Source: Ferruginibacter sp.
GTDB taxonomy: Bacteria > Bacteroidota > Bacteroidia > Chitinophagales > Chitinophagaceae
Direction: 5' to 3'
NCBI GenBank assembly: GCA_025963635.1
Contig: JAOQAK010000036.1
Location: 1-64,000, forward strand
DNA: 64,000 bases
Positions 8,634-16,769 of the stretch are shown piece by piece (within the stretch, counting starts at the first letter, position 1; every line of letters begins with the position of its first letter). The notes beneath the pieces were generated by a model that was not told where the DNA came from, searched no databases, and saw nothing but the letters and a program-made list of their open reading frames with translations. The position numbers and the translations under genes are program-made.

Positions 8634-9182
8634 ATGTTGTTTATTCAATTAACTGGTCTATCAGGTGTAGGAAAAACAACTCTTGCGTATTTAGCCAAGA
8701 ATAAACTCATGGAAAGGGGGTATCAAGTTGAAGTAATTGATGGTGATGAATATCGGAAACTCTTATGTACTGATTTAACATTTTCGAAAAAAGACCGTAT
8801 TGAAAATATAAGAAGGCTGGGAATTGTTAGTCATTTATTGTCAAGGAACAATATTATTTCAATTTTAGCAGCTATAAACCCATACGAATGCATGCGTCAA
8901 GAATTAATAAACTATGGAAAGAATGTAAAAACAGTGTGGCTTAATTGTGATTTGGAAATACTCATTGAAAGAGATGTTAAAGGATTATATAAGAGAGCTA
9001 TGTTGCCAGATTATGACCCTCAAAAAGTTTATAATTTCACTGGAATTACTGATCCTTATGAGTGCCCGGTAAATGCAGATTTATCTATAGACACAGGCAT
9101 TGCGCCGATCGAAACAAATGCAAAAATATTTGTTGACTTTATATTATCAGAAATTGAAAATATTCAACGCCAAAAAGTATAG
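8634..9182 (+). CDS. cysC: Adenylyl-sulfate (APS) kinase (182 aa)
   Basis: It phosphorylates APS at the 3' position to give PAPS, the sulfuryl donor. Family hallmarks are all present: Walker A GLSGVGKTT (8-16), IDGDEYRKLL in place of LDGDNVR (35-44), the KGLYKRA region, and FTGITDPYECP near residue 135-145. Length is normal for a stand-alone enzyme. No ATP sulfurylase is in the window, so APS must come from the host's assimilation pathway. It lies 48 bp behind the sulfotransferase and ahead of a deaminase. Here it most likely supplies PAPS to the adjacent sulfotransferase rather than serving general sulfate assimilation. Confidence 0.92.
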   Translation: MLFIQLTGLSGVGKTTLAYLAKNKLMERGYQVEVIDGDEYRKLLCTDLTFSKKDRIENIRRLGIVSHLLSRNNIISILAAINPYECMRQELINYGKNVKTVWLNCDLEILIERDVKGLYKRAMLPDYDPQKVYNFTGITDPYECPVNADLSIDTGIAPIETNAKIFVDFILSEIENIQRQKV

Positions 9183-9242
9183 AATTAAGTCATGTAATTT
9201 TCCAATTGGTGTTATCACTCAAATTAAATACTATTTTTCGCT

Positions 9243-9734
9243 ATGACTGATTTAGAGGTTATGGAAATTGCAATTCAAGAAGCAAAAACAGCTTTATCAA
9301 AATCTAATTTTCCAGTTGGTGCTGTCCTTTTAATCAACAAAGAAATTATAGACAAATCTCAAAATCAAAACAGAGAACTTGGTACTTTATGTTTTCACGC
9401 TGAAAACTCTTTACTAATTAAACATTCTTCCTTAATTAAACAAGCGGTACAAGGAAAAGATTTTGTAGAAATTTACTCAACTCTTGAACCTTGCTTATAT
9501 TGTTTCGCAGGTATTTTACAGCATAATATTCACAGATTAGTTTTTTCAGTTTCAGACCCCAATGTAGGGGCTAGTTCGATATTACCTTATCTTAATGACT
9601 GGTATCGGAAAAAAAATATTACCATTGAAAAAAATATTTTAGTTGACACATACCTTCCTATCCTGTATGAGGACAATAAAAGATACAATAGATACGACTG
9701 GGATAAATTACTTGCCCTTAATAATAGAAAATGA
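9243..9734 (+). CDS. Cytidine/deoxycytidylate-deaminase-fold enzyme (163 aa)
   Basis: A compact zinc deaminase: NFPVGAVLL (22-30), His52-Ala-Glu54 and the Pro-Cys pair in LEPCLYCFAGIL (Cys84, Cys87). Size and layout match TadA/riboflavin-deaminase-type CDA-fold proteins. It is the last gene of the plus-strand cluster. It differs clearly from the longer deaminase at 990-1640, so the cluster has two separate deamination functions. The substrate is not readable. The 60-bp spacer ahead of it contains an imperfect echo of its own NFPVGAVL codons (9195-9216 against 9304-9325), probably accidental. Confidence 0.8.
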   Translation: MTDLEVMEIAIQEAKTALSKSNFPVGAVLLINKEIIDKSQNQNRELGTLCFHAENSLLIKHSSLIKQAVQGKDFVEIYSTLEPCLYCFAGILQHNIHRLVFSVSDPNVGASSILPYLNDWYRKKNITIEKNILVDTYLPILYEDNKRYNRYDWDKLLALNNRK

Positions 9735-10225
9735 TTTATTGACTAAAACTGATTGAAGACTTGCTAAAAGTCAAGTGAAACAAACGTCAGGTCTCTAATT
9801 AAGTAACACCACATGGCTCTTTGTCTGTTATTTTTAACTCTATGATAGCCTTTGACTTGAAAAGTAATGAACCTTGTTTTATAAAGTTTCAACAGTTAAG
9901 TTCAAGCTGTTTCACAATAAGTCCACTCATAAATTTTATAAAAGATAAGGCCAGCCCTGTAGGATCACAGAGCCGACCAGATCAGTTAAAGGAGCCTTGT
10001 GGTTTTAATCAGTTTCCACAACCAAGCTAGGAATGTTGCCCAGTTTTTATGTTTTTTAATGGTGCTGGGCTGTTTGTGTATTTTTTTGTTCATTTACGTT
10101 TTTGGAACGATCATCTCCGTTCCGGAGAGGGTTAATATTGCAATGCAGCAGCGGCTGCTAATTTTTAAATACTGCGTTTATTTATTTTTTTTTGCCGCTA
10201 TTAAATAAATATGCTGGGTTGTTGT
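9735..10225. other. Gene-free spacer after the metabolic cluster
   Basis: About 490 bases with no supportable gene. Short open frames on both strands lack ribosome binding sites, recognisable motifs or protein-like composition. The stretch joins the end of the cluster to the IS21-type relic and may be debris from insertions. Confidence 0.5.
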
Positions 10226-10347
10226 AATCGGTAAATACAATGTATTAAAATCGGTAAATAAGAATGTATGTCTTTTAGGCCATTTAGGTAAATAGCAATG
10301 CAAGAAATCGGTAAATAAGGATGTTACAATTCGGTAAATAAGGATGT
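10226..10347 (+). repeat. Five TCGGTAAATA-type repeats at the IS21 left end
   Basis: Copies centre on AATCGGTAAATA(A/C)(A/G)(A/G)ATGT and lie at 10226-10243, 10249-10267, 10284-10300 (degenerate), 10305-10323 and 10329-10347. Spacing is irregular, all copies have the same orientation, and spacer lengths differ, so this is not a CRISPR array. They are read as the transposase-binding end repeats of the adjacent istA relic. Confidence 0.7.
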
Positions 10348-10451
10348 AGTTTCTCTTGAGTATATGCATGATCCTTTGTTAATAATATCCATATTCGTTT
10401 GCCTTAAAACCGGCAAATACTAAGGATAAAAAAACTATATGAGACTGGATC

Positions 10452-11340
10452 ATGTATTATGAAATTCAAAGGTTAATGCTGGAAGGTCTTAAACGATCAG
10501 CCATCGGTAAGTTACTCTGAATCGATGCATGCGCCGTCAAGCGATATGCTTCAATGAATGAAGCGCAACATGCTTCATTTCTGGACAAAAAAGAAATCCG
10601 TACTAAGGTGCTGAGTGCCTACGAATCTTTTGTAAAGGATAGACTTAGCGTCTATCCTTCTTCCAGTGTCGCCCAGTTGCAAGACTGGTTGAAAGAGCAC
10701 CACCCGGACTTCGCCAAAACTTCCCCCAAGACAGTGTACAATTTTGTAATGGCCATCCGTCAGAAATATGATATTCCGGTGGAGGGGGATAGCAGAGAAT
10801 TTTTTGTGGTGGAACGGTTGCCTTATGGGTTCCAGGGACAAGCTGACTTTGGTCAGTATACGTTGCGTAGCACAGATCAACGACGTAAAAAGGTTCACTT
10901 CTTTGTCATGATGCTTTCCCGGTCCAGGATGAAGTTTGTACGTTTTTCAGATAATCCCTTCACCACCGTTACCGCTATAGATGCACATGAGGAAGCCTTA
11001 GCATTTTTTAAGGGTGTGCCTGTAGAAGTGGTGTATGATAAGGATAGGTTATTTCTAATAGACGAACGGTTGGGAGAACACTGCTGACACAGAGATTTAA
11101 GGACTATGTTTTGAACAGGAGTTCCGGGTACATTTTTGTCGTAAAGCAGATCCGCAAAGCAAAGGTGGAAAATGTAGTAAATATATCAAAAACAACTTCT
11201 TGTATGGGCGATCTTATTTTGATATAAACACCCTGCAGGTGCAAGCTCTGGGCTGGCTGGAAAGGACGGGCAATGGTATGCCTCATTCTTCTACCCGCAA
11301 AATCCCCCTAAAACGCATTGGCCGAACAGGTACAACAACT
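10452..11340 (+). pseudogene. istA: Broken IS21-family transposase istA
   Basis: The frame starts at ATG 10452 (MYYEIQRLMLEGLKRSAIGK) and hits TGA at 10518-10520 where related transposases have Gly. It continues in frame as CAVKRYASMNEAQHASFLD and on into the DDE region (GFQGQADFGQYTL; FFVMMLSRSRMKFV) until a frameshift near 11080. After that the family pattern continues piecemeal in other frames: LLTQRFKDYV, EFRVHFCRKADPQSK, KVENVV, NNFLYGRSYFD, LGWLERTGNGMPHSSTRK. At least three frameshifts and one stop make it non-functional. Confidence 0.85.
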
Positions 11341-11612
11341 GGCTGATCAGGCCTCCACTGATTAGAGTTAGCAACAAAAGTAGAATAAAGTCTCGGGTGG
11401 TGGCCACTCGCAAGTGAGCTATTGACCACTATCAGTAGTAAGGCTGGAGTTAACGCTTGGTGGAGCATCTTATGACTAATTTACGCTTTTGCCCTTTCTG
11501 TGAGAATCAAACTGATCGGAAATTAGCCTTACTTACACTGTTCAAACTAAATAAAGTTCAAAAAATTTCTGACTTTTTATAAAACTTCGTAATTTTAAGG
11601 AAAGGACATTGT

Positions 11613-12326
11613 ATGAAAGAGATATTGAAGCGGGCGAAGTCCTTTATAACTTTTGACTTCCCCTTACAAACAGACCATATCAGTGCACGATTTAACAGTA
11701 TCCATTCCAATTACCAGCAACAATTTCCGCATTGGAGCTTTACAGCAACCCGTAAAAAGCTAATCGCAGATTTCTGGTTCCGGCAGGTATTATTCCATTA
11801 CACAGTGTTGATAACATTTACTATCCTGGCGTCATCGGCATTTGGCCGTACCTGGCATTTGTCATTATTATCTGTATTTATCGCCGCCAGTGTTTCCTTA
11901 ATAACTTTGATCCTGTTTAATTACTGGCCAGCTTATTACACCGATTTTCTTCCGAAACTCGATACGATTATTGCCGAAAATGAAAAATTGAATGGTGCAG
12001 CGAATGAAATAAAAAAATGTAAACGTACACAGTTTTCTATTTCTGCACTCACAATTATTTTTTACACCTTTTGTAAAATTGGCAATATCCCTATACTTCC
12101 CAGCAATGACCATTCGGCCGGATTATTGAATAATTTATATGGTGCGGATAAGGACAAATTAAAACAAAACCTTTCCCGGTTGTACAAACTCTCCAATCTT
12201 TCACCAAAAGAGCGGGCGGAAATTCAAAAAGGAATAGACACCAGCAGAACATTTTTTGAGTTGTTGGATTGTTCACCAGCAAAGAAAATATTGGATCAGC
12301 TTGAAGTTAAATTACGTCGGGAATGA
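11613..12326 (+). CDS. Membrane protein of unknown function, two or three TM segments (237 aa)
   Basis: I do not recognise a function. Residues about 58-78 (VLFHYTVLITFTILASSAF) and 82-104 (LSLLSVFIAASVSLITLILF) are hydrophobic and form a likely helical hairpin; a weaker segment lies near 145-160. The soluble C-terminal part (LLNNLYGADKDKLKQNLSRL, then SPKERAEIQKGIDTSRTFFE) is helical and charged. Its place next to the mobilization genes suggests an island backbone protein. Membrane effectors of signalling defence systems can look similar in outline, but no cyclase or nucleotide-sensor gene is adjacent. Confidence 0.6.
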   Translation: MKEILKRAKSFITFDFPLQTDHISARFNSIHSNYQQQFPHWSFTATRKKLIADFWFRQVLFHYTVLITFTILASSAFGRTWHLSLLSVFIAASVSLITLILFNYWPAYYTDFLPKLDTIIAENEKLNGAANEIKKCKRTQFSISALTIIFYTFCKIGNIPILPSNDHSAGLLNNLYGADKDKLKQNLSRLYKLSNLSPKERAEIQKGIDTSRTFFELLDCSPAKKILDQLEVKLRRE

Positions 12327-12357
12327 TTTTGTCCACACTTGAATGTAAACGAAATAG

Positions 12358-12561
12358 AAAACATTCTTTGCCAAAAACAAGTCTGGTAACTATTTTGCCC
12401 AGCTGGGTGAATATTTTAAACATCGCCTGCTCGTAAATGCCTTTGGATTTATGAGCCAGCCTCTTCCCAAAGAAACAGAATTCGAAGGGAATTTTAATGC
12501 CCAAATCTTTTTGAGTTATAATATTTGTAAGCTGCAATCACGGATAGGCCAGGAACAATAA
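12358..12561 (+). pseudogene. Fragment of a beta-barrel-like protein, C-terminal 67 codons
   Basis: After a TAG at 12355 one frame is open to TAA at 12559-12561 and reads like a coherent protein end with alternating hydrophobic and polar residues (NKSGNYFAQLGEYFKHRLLV; NAFGFMSQPLPKE; FNAQIFLSYNICKL). No start codon or upstream part is present. The pattern suggests the last strands of a porin-like barrel, which is an inference from composition only. The rest of 12327-12665 holds nothing recognisable. Confidence 0.35.
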
Positions 12562-12665
12562 TTAAATCCCGTTACTATTAACATTGGCATTTTTTAATAA
12601 ACTCTAAGTGTACTTAGCTTTTTTTTATTTGCCTTTCGGATTAGTTTGCAAGCCTAAAACGAAAA

Positions 12666-13001
12666 GTGATGAAAGAATTTGTGAGCAATGGTAACCTCGT
12701 TACCCCTATGCTGTTCCCTTATGAGCCGGAACAGTTTTGGAAATCGATCCGCGAAATTATCCGGGAAGAAGTTAATAATGCAGAAAAGCAGCGGCCCGTT
12801 TCCCCTACTTACGAGACGCCCGGTCTTACGTACAAACCCCTGTACAAGATCACGGAAGTATGTGCTATGTTCCATGTCACCAAGCCTACGATCTATGACT
12901 GGATTAAGCATGGAAAGCTGAAATCCTACAAGATCAGGTCCAGGGTTTACTTTTTATGGAATGACATCCAGCACTTATTGCATCCGGAAATCGATCAATA
13001 A
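12666..13001 (+). CDS. Excisionase-like HTH DNA-binding protein (111 aa)
   Basis: Residues about 55-105 (YKITEVCAMFHVTKPTIYDW, then IKHGKLKSYKIRSRVYFLW) are a MerR/excisionase-type winged helix-turn-helix. The typical reading is one helix-turn-helix followed by the wing KxGKLxxxKxxxRxYFxxxDI. Proteins of this kind direct excision or regulate mobilization genes in Bacteroidota integrative elements. The N-terminal 50 residues are variable. It is separated from the integrase by the whole cargo but sits at the front of the mob region, which is a common arrangement. Confidence 0.75.
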   Translation: MMKEFVSNGNLVTPMLFPYEPEQFWKSIREIIREEVNNAEKQRPVSPTYETPGLTYKPLYKITEVCAMFHVTKPTIYDWIKHGKLKSYKIRSRVYFLWNDIQHLLHPEIDQ

Positions 13002-13299
13002 ATTTTCTTCTTCACCAGGCTGTTTTGAAATTGAGATCAAATACTATTTCAAAAAAGAATAAAAAAAGTGAGGGAACATGTGTAGTTATAGTATCATATT
13101 CCCAAACAAAGCGGTGGATTTTTTAAATAATACCAGGTTAATATGGACCGCATACCCCTTCTGTAAATGAATATTCTATCGTTACGCCCATTCTCCTGGC
13201 CTCTAAACTTCTTGTTGAATACTGATGGAATAATGAATTGATTATTCTTGAAAAAAATCTATAAAAACCCATATTGATAATATTAAAAAACTAATAATC

Positions 13300-13674
13300 A
13301 TGGCAGACTTTAAAAGAAGAACATTGTTCTTAAGCAATGGCAAACAGATTAAGTTGTTTGGTAACAGTATAGCAATTGGCCGAAGCCTTGAAATTGGAGA
13401 AGGCTATGCCCCAAATATTTTTTCCTGTATCGAACTGAAACCGGATGAAATAATTGCTCCACAAATTATAAAAGAGGTTCCTGGAGAAAAGTTATCAAAA
13501 GAAAAACCGGATAAAAAATTGTCTGCTTCCATTGCAAATCCCTTCAGGTTAACTACCGAAGACTTAATGGAAATAGCGGATTATAATATTCGGTTATGGC
13601 TGGACTTGAAAGATAATGTCCGCAAATATGGTGTAGATAATCCTAAAATATTTAACACCGATGCCGTGCGGTAA
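13300..13674 (+). CDS. Conserved-looking small protein of unknown function (124 aa)
   Basis: No domain recognised. The N-terminal half (FKRRTLFLSNGKQIKLFGNS, then IAIGRSLEIGEGYAPNIF) looks like a small beta-rich module. The C-terminal end (LTTEDLMEIADYNIRLWLDL) is a helix. It starts at an ATG preceded by AT-rich sequence. Location between the excisionase-like gene and mobC marks it as an element backbone gene. The 298-bp gap before it (13002-13299) contains no further gene. Confidence 0.5.
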   Translation: MADFKRRTLFLSNGKQIKLFGNSIAIGRSLEIGEGYAPNIFSCIELKPDEIIAPQIIKEVPGEKLSKEKPDKKLSASIANPFRLTTEDLMEIADYNIRLWLDLKDNVRKYGVDNPKIFNTDAVR

Positions 13675-14001
13675 GGAAATATTTCCCAGCTAATAATAAG
13701 CTTTTATGAATTGTTTCAAAATGCGTACTGCCAAAATTTGCGCTATATCTTTTGCTGAATTATTCTTTTAGGAAAAACGAGTAAGACCACAAATTGCAAA
13801 ATTTCGGAAGCATATTTTATGTCAATTGAAGCAGAAAAACATAATTCAAAAATGCATGTAAATGATTGCAAACAGCATGGGCGTAATTAAAAGTAGAAAT
13901 AGTAGCTTTTATTTGACACGAGGGACACTTACTATTAGAGTCTTAAAAAATAGATGGCTTAAAATGGCTCCTATGCAGAAGGCTGTTTGAAGGATTTTTA
14001 T

Positions 14002-14079
14002 GGCGAGTGGTGTTGTTGTCGAACAAAAACCCGGTTCGACCACCACGCTCGCCTTTTGCTCCCGTTGGTCGGCAAAAGG
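14002..14079 (+). promoter_or_regulatory. Candidate oriT: two inverted repeats upstream of mobC
   Basis: The 436-bp gene-free stretch 13675-14110 ends in two adjacent hairpins. In the first, GGCGAG (14002-14007) pairs with CTCGCC (14048-14053), TGGTG pairs with CACCA, and the top GTCGAAC (14018-14024) pairs with GTTCGAC (14034-14040). In the second, CCTTTTGC (14052-14059) pairs with GCAAAAGG (14072-14079). The stretch is GC-richer than its surroundings and lies directly ahead of mobC/mobA, the usual place of oriT. A nick site was not identified. Confidence 0.5.
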
Positions 14080-14110
14080 AATTGCAGAAGAATTTTAAAA
14101 ATGAAGATGT

Positions 14111-14464
14111 ATGGAAACAGTGCGGACGAAAAGAAAGAAAGCTGGCCGGCCGGTAAAAGAGATCAAAAAAGAAGTAAGGGCATGTGTTCGTTTTAGCAAT
14201 TACGAATACTATATTTTAAAAGAAAAAGCCAGCCAGGCCGGGTTAAATATTTCGGAATATTTAAGGCAAACGGCTATCAAGGCTAAAATAACATCCCGGC
14301 TTACAACCGAAGAATTACATTTTGTCAGGCAGCTGGCAGGCATTTCCAATAACCTGAACCAGGTAGCGAAAGTATTTAATCAGCAAGGATTATTCGAAGG
14401 CATGAAATCTTTTGAAAACTACCGGAACATGATCGATGGCATTCTTCAAAAATTAAAATCATGA
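14111..14464 (+). CDS. mobC: MobC-type relaxosome accessory protein (117 aa)
   Basis: A small basic protein with the ribbon-helix-helix-like start KEVRACVRFSNYEYYILKEK, followed by AGLNISEYLRQTAI. The C-terminal part LAGISNNLNQVAKVFNQQG is the typical MobC signature (xGxNLNQxAK). It helps the relaxase open oriT. Its stop overlaps the ATG of the relaxase by 4 bases (ATGA), the usual coupling. The GC-rich hairpins at 14002-14079 immediately upstream would be its target. Confidence 0.85.
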   Translation: METVRTKRKKAGRPVKEIKKEVRACVRFSNYEYYILKEKASQAGLNISEYLRQTAIKAKITSRLTTEELHFVRQLAGISNNLNQVAKVFNQQGLFEGMKSFENYRNMIDGILQKLKS

Positions 14465-15459
14465 TCAGTAAACCAGTCCGGGCCAATTCCTTTTACCATA
14501 CCTGCCGGTATATTGCCAACAAACAGGGGGCAGAAGTTTTGTTAGCCGAAGGTGTACGGGGTCACGATTATAAATTAATGGCCGCAGATTTTGAAATGCA
14601 ACAGCAATTGAGGCCTTCAAAAATACAGGCTTGCTTTCACTCTATCCTCAGTTTTTATCCCGGCGAAAAGCCATCTGATGAGATGATGAAGGAGATCGCA
14701 AAAAAATATTTGACAGATTTGGGGATTACAAATACACAGTATGCTGTGAGCAAACACACGGATAAAGCCCACTTGCACATGCACATTGTAGCCAACATGG
14801 TAAACAATGATGGTAAAGCTATCAGTGATAGCTGGATAGGGTTGCGCGGCAAAAAAATAGCCCAGCAACTTACAGAGGAGTATAAATTGATCCCTGCTTT
14901 GCAAAAAAACCTGAAGCTCACAAACATGGAAGCACTCAGCCAAACCGAAGCAAATAAGTACAGGATTTATATTGCCATTGCTGAAAATTTACCCGGTTGC
15001 AGATCAATGGAGGAACTGGAAAAAAAGCTTTTAATGCTGGGAATTGAAACGCAGTATAAATACAAAGGCCAAACCCAGGAGAAGCAAGGTGTAAGCTTTA
15101 AGATGGGTGATACCTGTTTTAAAGGCAGCCAGGTAGACCGGAAATTTTCCTTTGCTGGCTTGGAAAAGACACTACAACTGCAACGCATACAGGTATTGGA
15201 ACAGCAGCCTACAGAACAACAAAAGCGGGCTGTAAGAGATGTTAACAGACACCAGAAAACAATTTTCCGAAAAGAGATACCTGCAAATATTTTACAAGTA
15301 AGTAATAAAGAACTTACCCATAACCTGGCTAAAGGAATAGAAAAGACCATCGACATATTATTAAAACCGGAACTTACAAATGAGCAATTGCCATTTGATT
15401 TATCACAGGCGGCCATGCGTAAAAAGAAGAAGAAAAAGTCGCAGCGGCTTAGGCAATGA
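14461..15459 (+). CDS. mobA: Relaxase / mobilization nuclease, MobA/VirD2-like (332 aa)
   Basis: It nicks oriT and pilots the strand during conjugal transfer. The three-histidine metal site is clear in KHTDKAHLHMHIVANMV (His99, His104, His106, His108), following the conserved FHSILSFYPGEK strand. The catalytic tyrosine is probably in the N-terminal FYHTCRYI (Tyr12 or Tyr17). There is no helicase or primase domain, and the C terminus is basic. Length is usual for Bacteroidota mobilizable elements. With no coupling protein or T4SS in the island, transfer depends on a co-resident conjugative element. Confidence 0.9.
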   Translation: MISKPVRANSFYHTCRYIANKQGAEVLLAEGVRGHDYKLMAADFEMQQQLRPSKIQACFHSILSFYPGEKPSDEMMKEIAKKYLTDLGITNTQYAVSKHTDKAHLHMHIVANMVNNDGKAISDSWIGLRGKKIAQQLTEEYKLIPALQKNLKLTNMEALSQTEANKYRIYIAIAENLPGCRSMEELEKKLLMLGIETQYKYKGQTQEKQGVSFKMGDTCFKGSQVDRKFSFAGLEKTLQLQRIQVLEQQPTEQQKRAVRDVNRHQKTIFRKEIPANILQVSNKELTHNLAKGIEKTIDILLKPELTNEQLPFDLSQAAMRKKKKKKSQRLRQ

Positions 15460-15490
15460 GTATTTTTTAATAATGATAAAACTGAAAATT

Positions 15491-16111
15491 ATGAACGAGC
15501 AAACCAATAATACACAGGCGGCATTTATGGAAGTAACCATGAGAAAAGTGGAAACACAGGATAAAAAAATTGCTGCAATTGAAGAAATAGTAAAACACAT
15601 TTCCGGCAACACCGAACTGATCCAAAAACTATTAACTACTGTGGAGGAATTGCATTCCGATGTAAAAAGTAATTCATTGCAACCGGAAACGATACAGAAT
15701 TTATCTGTCCAACTGGAATTGGCCACAACTTTATTGAAACAGCCCATTTTGAATAAAGTGCTGCACCATCACCATATTCCTAAACTAACCTGGATATCTG
15801 CGGGATTATTTGTTGCATTTGCGCTAGTATGTTCCGGCTGGTATTTAACAAATAGCAGGTTGAATAATTTTATCAGTAATGACACCAAATACCGCTGGTT
15901 GCGGTTGGATACTTCACAAAGAAGCTTACAGATTTATCTTTATCGGGTAGATAGTTTATATAATATACTGCCTGATATGCGAAAAAATGTCATTGAAACC
16001 GAAGAAGAATACCGACTCAATTTTGAACGGTTACAAAAAGCCGGGCGGTTGAAGGCTGAGGCAAAAGAACTGGAAAAAATAGCGCCTCGTAAAAAAGGAC
16101 ACGTAAAGTAA
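15491..16111 (+). CDS. Coiled-coil membrane protein downstream of the relaxase (206 aa)
   Basis: Function not recognised. Residues about 1-85 are a charged coiled coil (TQDKKIAAIEEIVKHISG, then LLTTVEELHSDVKS). A single membrane segment follows near 98-118 (LTWISAGLFVAFALVCSGWY), with a C-terminal region of about 85 residues. The ATG at 15491 is preferred over 15473 and over an in-frame start inside mobA because the sequence before it is not protein-like. It follows mobA by 31 bp and is probably co-transcribed; such genes often accompany relaxases in this phylum, perhaps helping membrane docking. Confidence 0.6.
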   Translation: MNEQTNNTQAAFMEVTMRKVETQDKKIAAIEEIVKHISGNTELIQKLLTTVEELHSDVKSNSLQPETIQNLSVQLELATTLLKQPILNKVLHHHHIPKLTWISAGLFVAFALVCSGWYLTNSRLNNFISNDTKYRWLRLDTSQRSLQIYLYRVDSLYNILPDMRKNVIETEEEYRLNFERLQKAGRLKAEAKELEKIAPRKKGHVK

Positions 16112-16126
16112 AGTGAATTCAGTCTT

Positions 16127-16750
16127 TTATTTCCGGTTCATTTTGTACCGGTTTTGCTGTGCAATACCAAGCCTGTTTTCATGCAAAGAAATGTATTTTT
16201 CAAAATCTTCCGGCAAGGTCAAGTGCTCATACACTTCATCATAAAAATGGAGATCAAGGCTGAAAACGATCGTTTTTCGTTTGACAATTTTGAATCCCAG
16301 CGTTGCTTCCAATTCAAATGGAATAACATTTATTTCAGCTTCGCCATTAAGATATCGCATCCAACTGCTGGTGTAATCAAGATTATTAATTTCTTCTATT
16401 GCTTTTAGTTTGAACTGTTCTATAAATTCCGTAGGACTTTCATCCTCGGAGTGGATGCTGAAAGCTAAGGGGCCATGGTTATGATTGCATAAATAAAAGG
16501 AAGTCCACAGTTCACCGGCAGCCGTCAGCCCCAATTCCATTCCCTTTGAATTTTTGAAACGGTTGTTCTTGCTTTTAAAGTATTCAAGTATTTCTTCGGG
16601 AGAAATATCCGTCATAATAAGATTTAGTTTTATCCTTTCACTTTGATTTGCTGATACAGCTTTTACTAATTCAGGCTTAGTGATAAAGTATTTTGCCCTT
16701 TTCTTTTGTTCCATATGGCACAAAAAAACCACCGTGACCGATGGCTTCAA
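16127..16750 (-). CDS. Protein of unknown function (207 aa, or 195 aa from an inner start)
   Basis: No known domain recognised. It contains a run of conserved-looking aromatics (LWTSFYLCNHNHGPLAFSIH; YTSSWMRYLNGEAEINVIPF) and a basic C terminus. A second ATG at 16714 (MEQKKRAKYFITKPELV) is an equally likely start, since the first twelve residues look non-coding. It follows the HTH gene at 16770 on the same strand, 19 bp apart, so the two probably form an operon. An antitoxin-like or accessory role is possible but unsupported. Confidence 0.5.
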   Translation of the reverse strand: MKPSVTVVFLCHMEQKKRAKYFITKPELVKAVSANQSERIKLNLIMTDISPEEILEYFKSKNNRFKNSKGMELGLTAAGELWTSFYLCNHNHGPLAFSIHSEDESPTEFIEQFKLKAIEEINNLDYTSSWMRYLNGEAEINVIPFELEATLGFKIVKRKTIVFSLDLHFYDEVYEHLTLPEDFEKYISLHENRLGIAQQNRYKMNRK

Positions 16751-16769
16751 GGATATTTAGTATTGAAGG

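Larger units (their letters stand above)
10226..11470 (+). mobile_element. IS21-family insertion sequence relic
   Basis: Five direct repeats at the left end (10226-10347) precede a broken istA gene (10452 to about 11340). No istB and no matching right end were found; the homology fades out by about 11470. IS21 elements are known for several short terminal repeats that bind the transposase, which matches this left end. The element is dead: istA carries a nonsense codon and several frameshifts. Confidence 0.75.

Noticed and set aside
9195..9325. Imperfect 22-bp repeat of the deaminase codons for NFPVGAVL in the spacer before the gene
   Set aside because: About 19 of 22 matches but flanks do not align; most likely coincidence in AT-rich DNA.
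9821..10208. Two short plus-strand open frames
   Set aside because: Low-complexity, no recognised motifs, and mutually overlapping; more likely chance frames in intergenic DNA.
10226..10347. Array-like TCGGTAAATA repeats as a CRISPR
   Set aside because: The repeat is only about 18 bp, spacers are 1-40 bp and irregular, no cas genes are present, and a broken istA lies directly behind; IS21 end repeats explain it.
11613..12326. Membrane protein as a cyclic-nucleotide defence effector
   Set aside because: Two TM helices and a soluble tail resemble such effectors in outline, but no cyclase or nucleotide-sensor gene is adjacent and the mobilization context explains it better.
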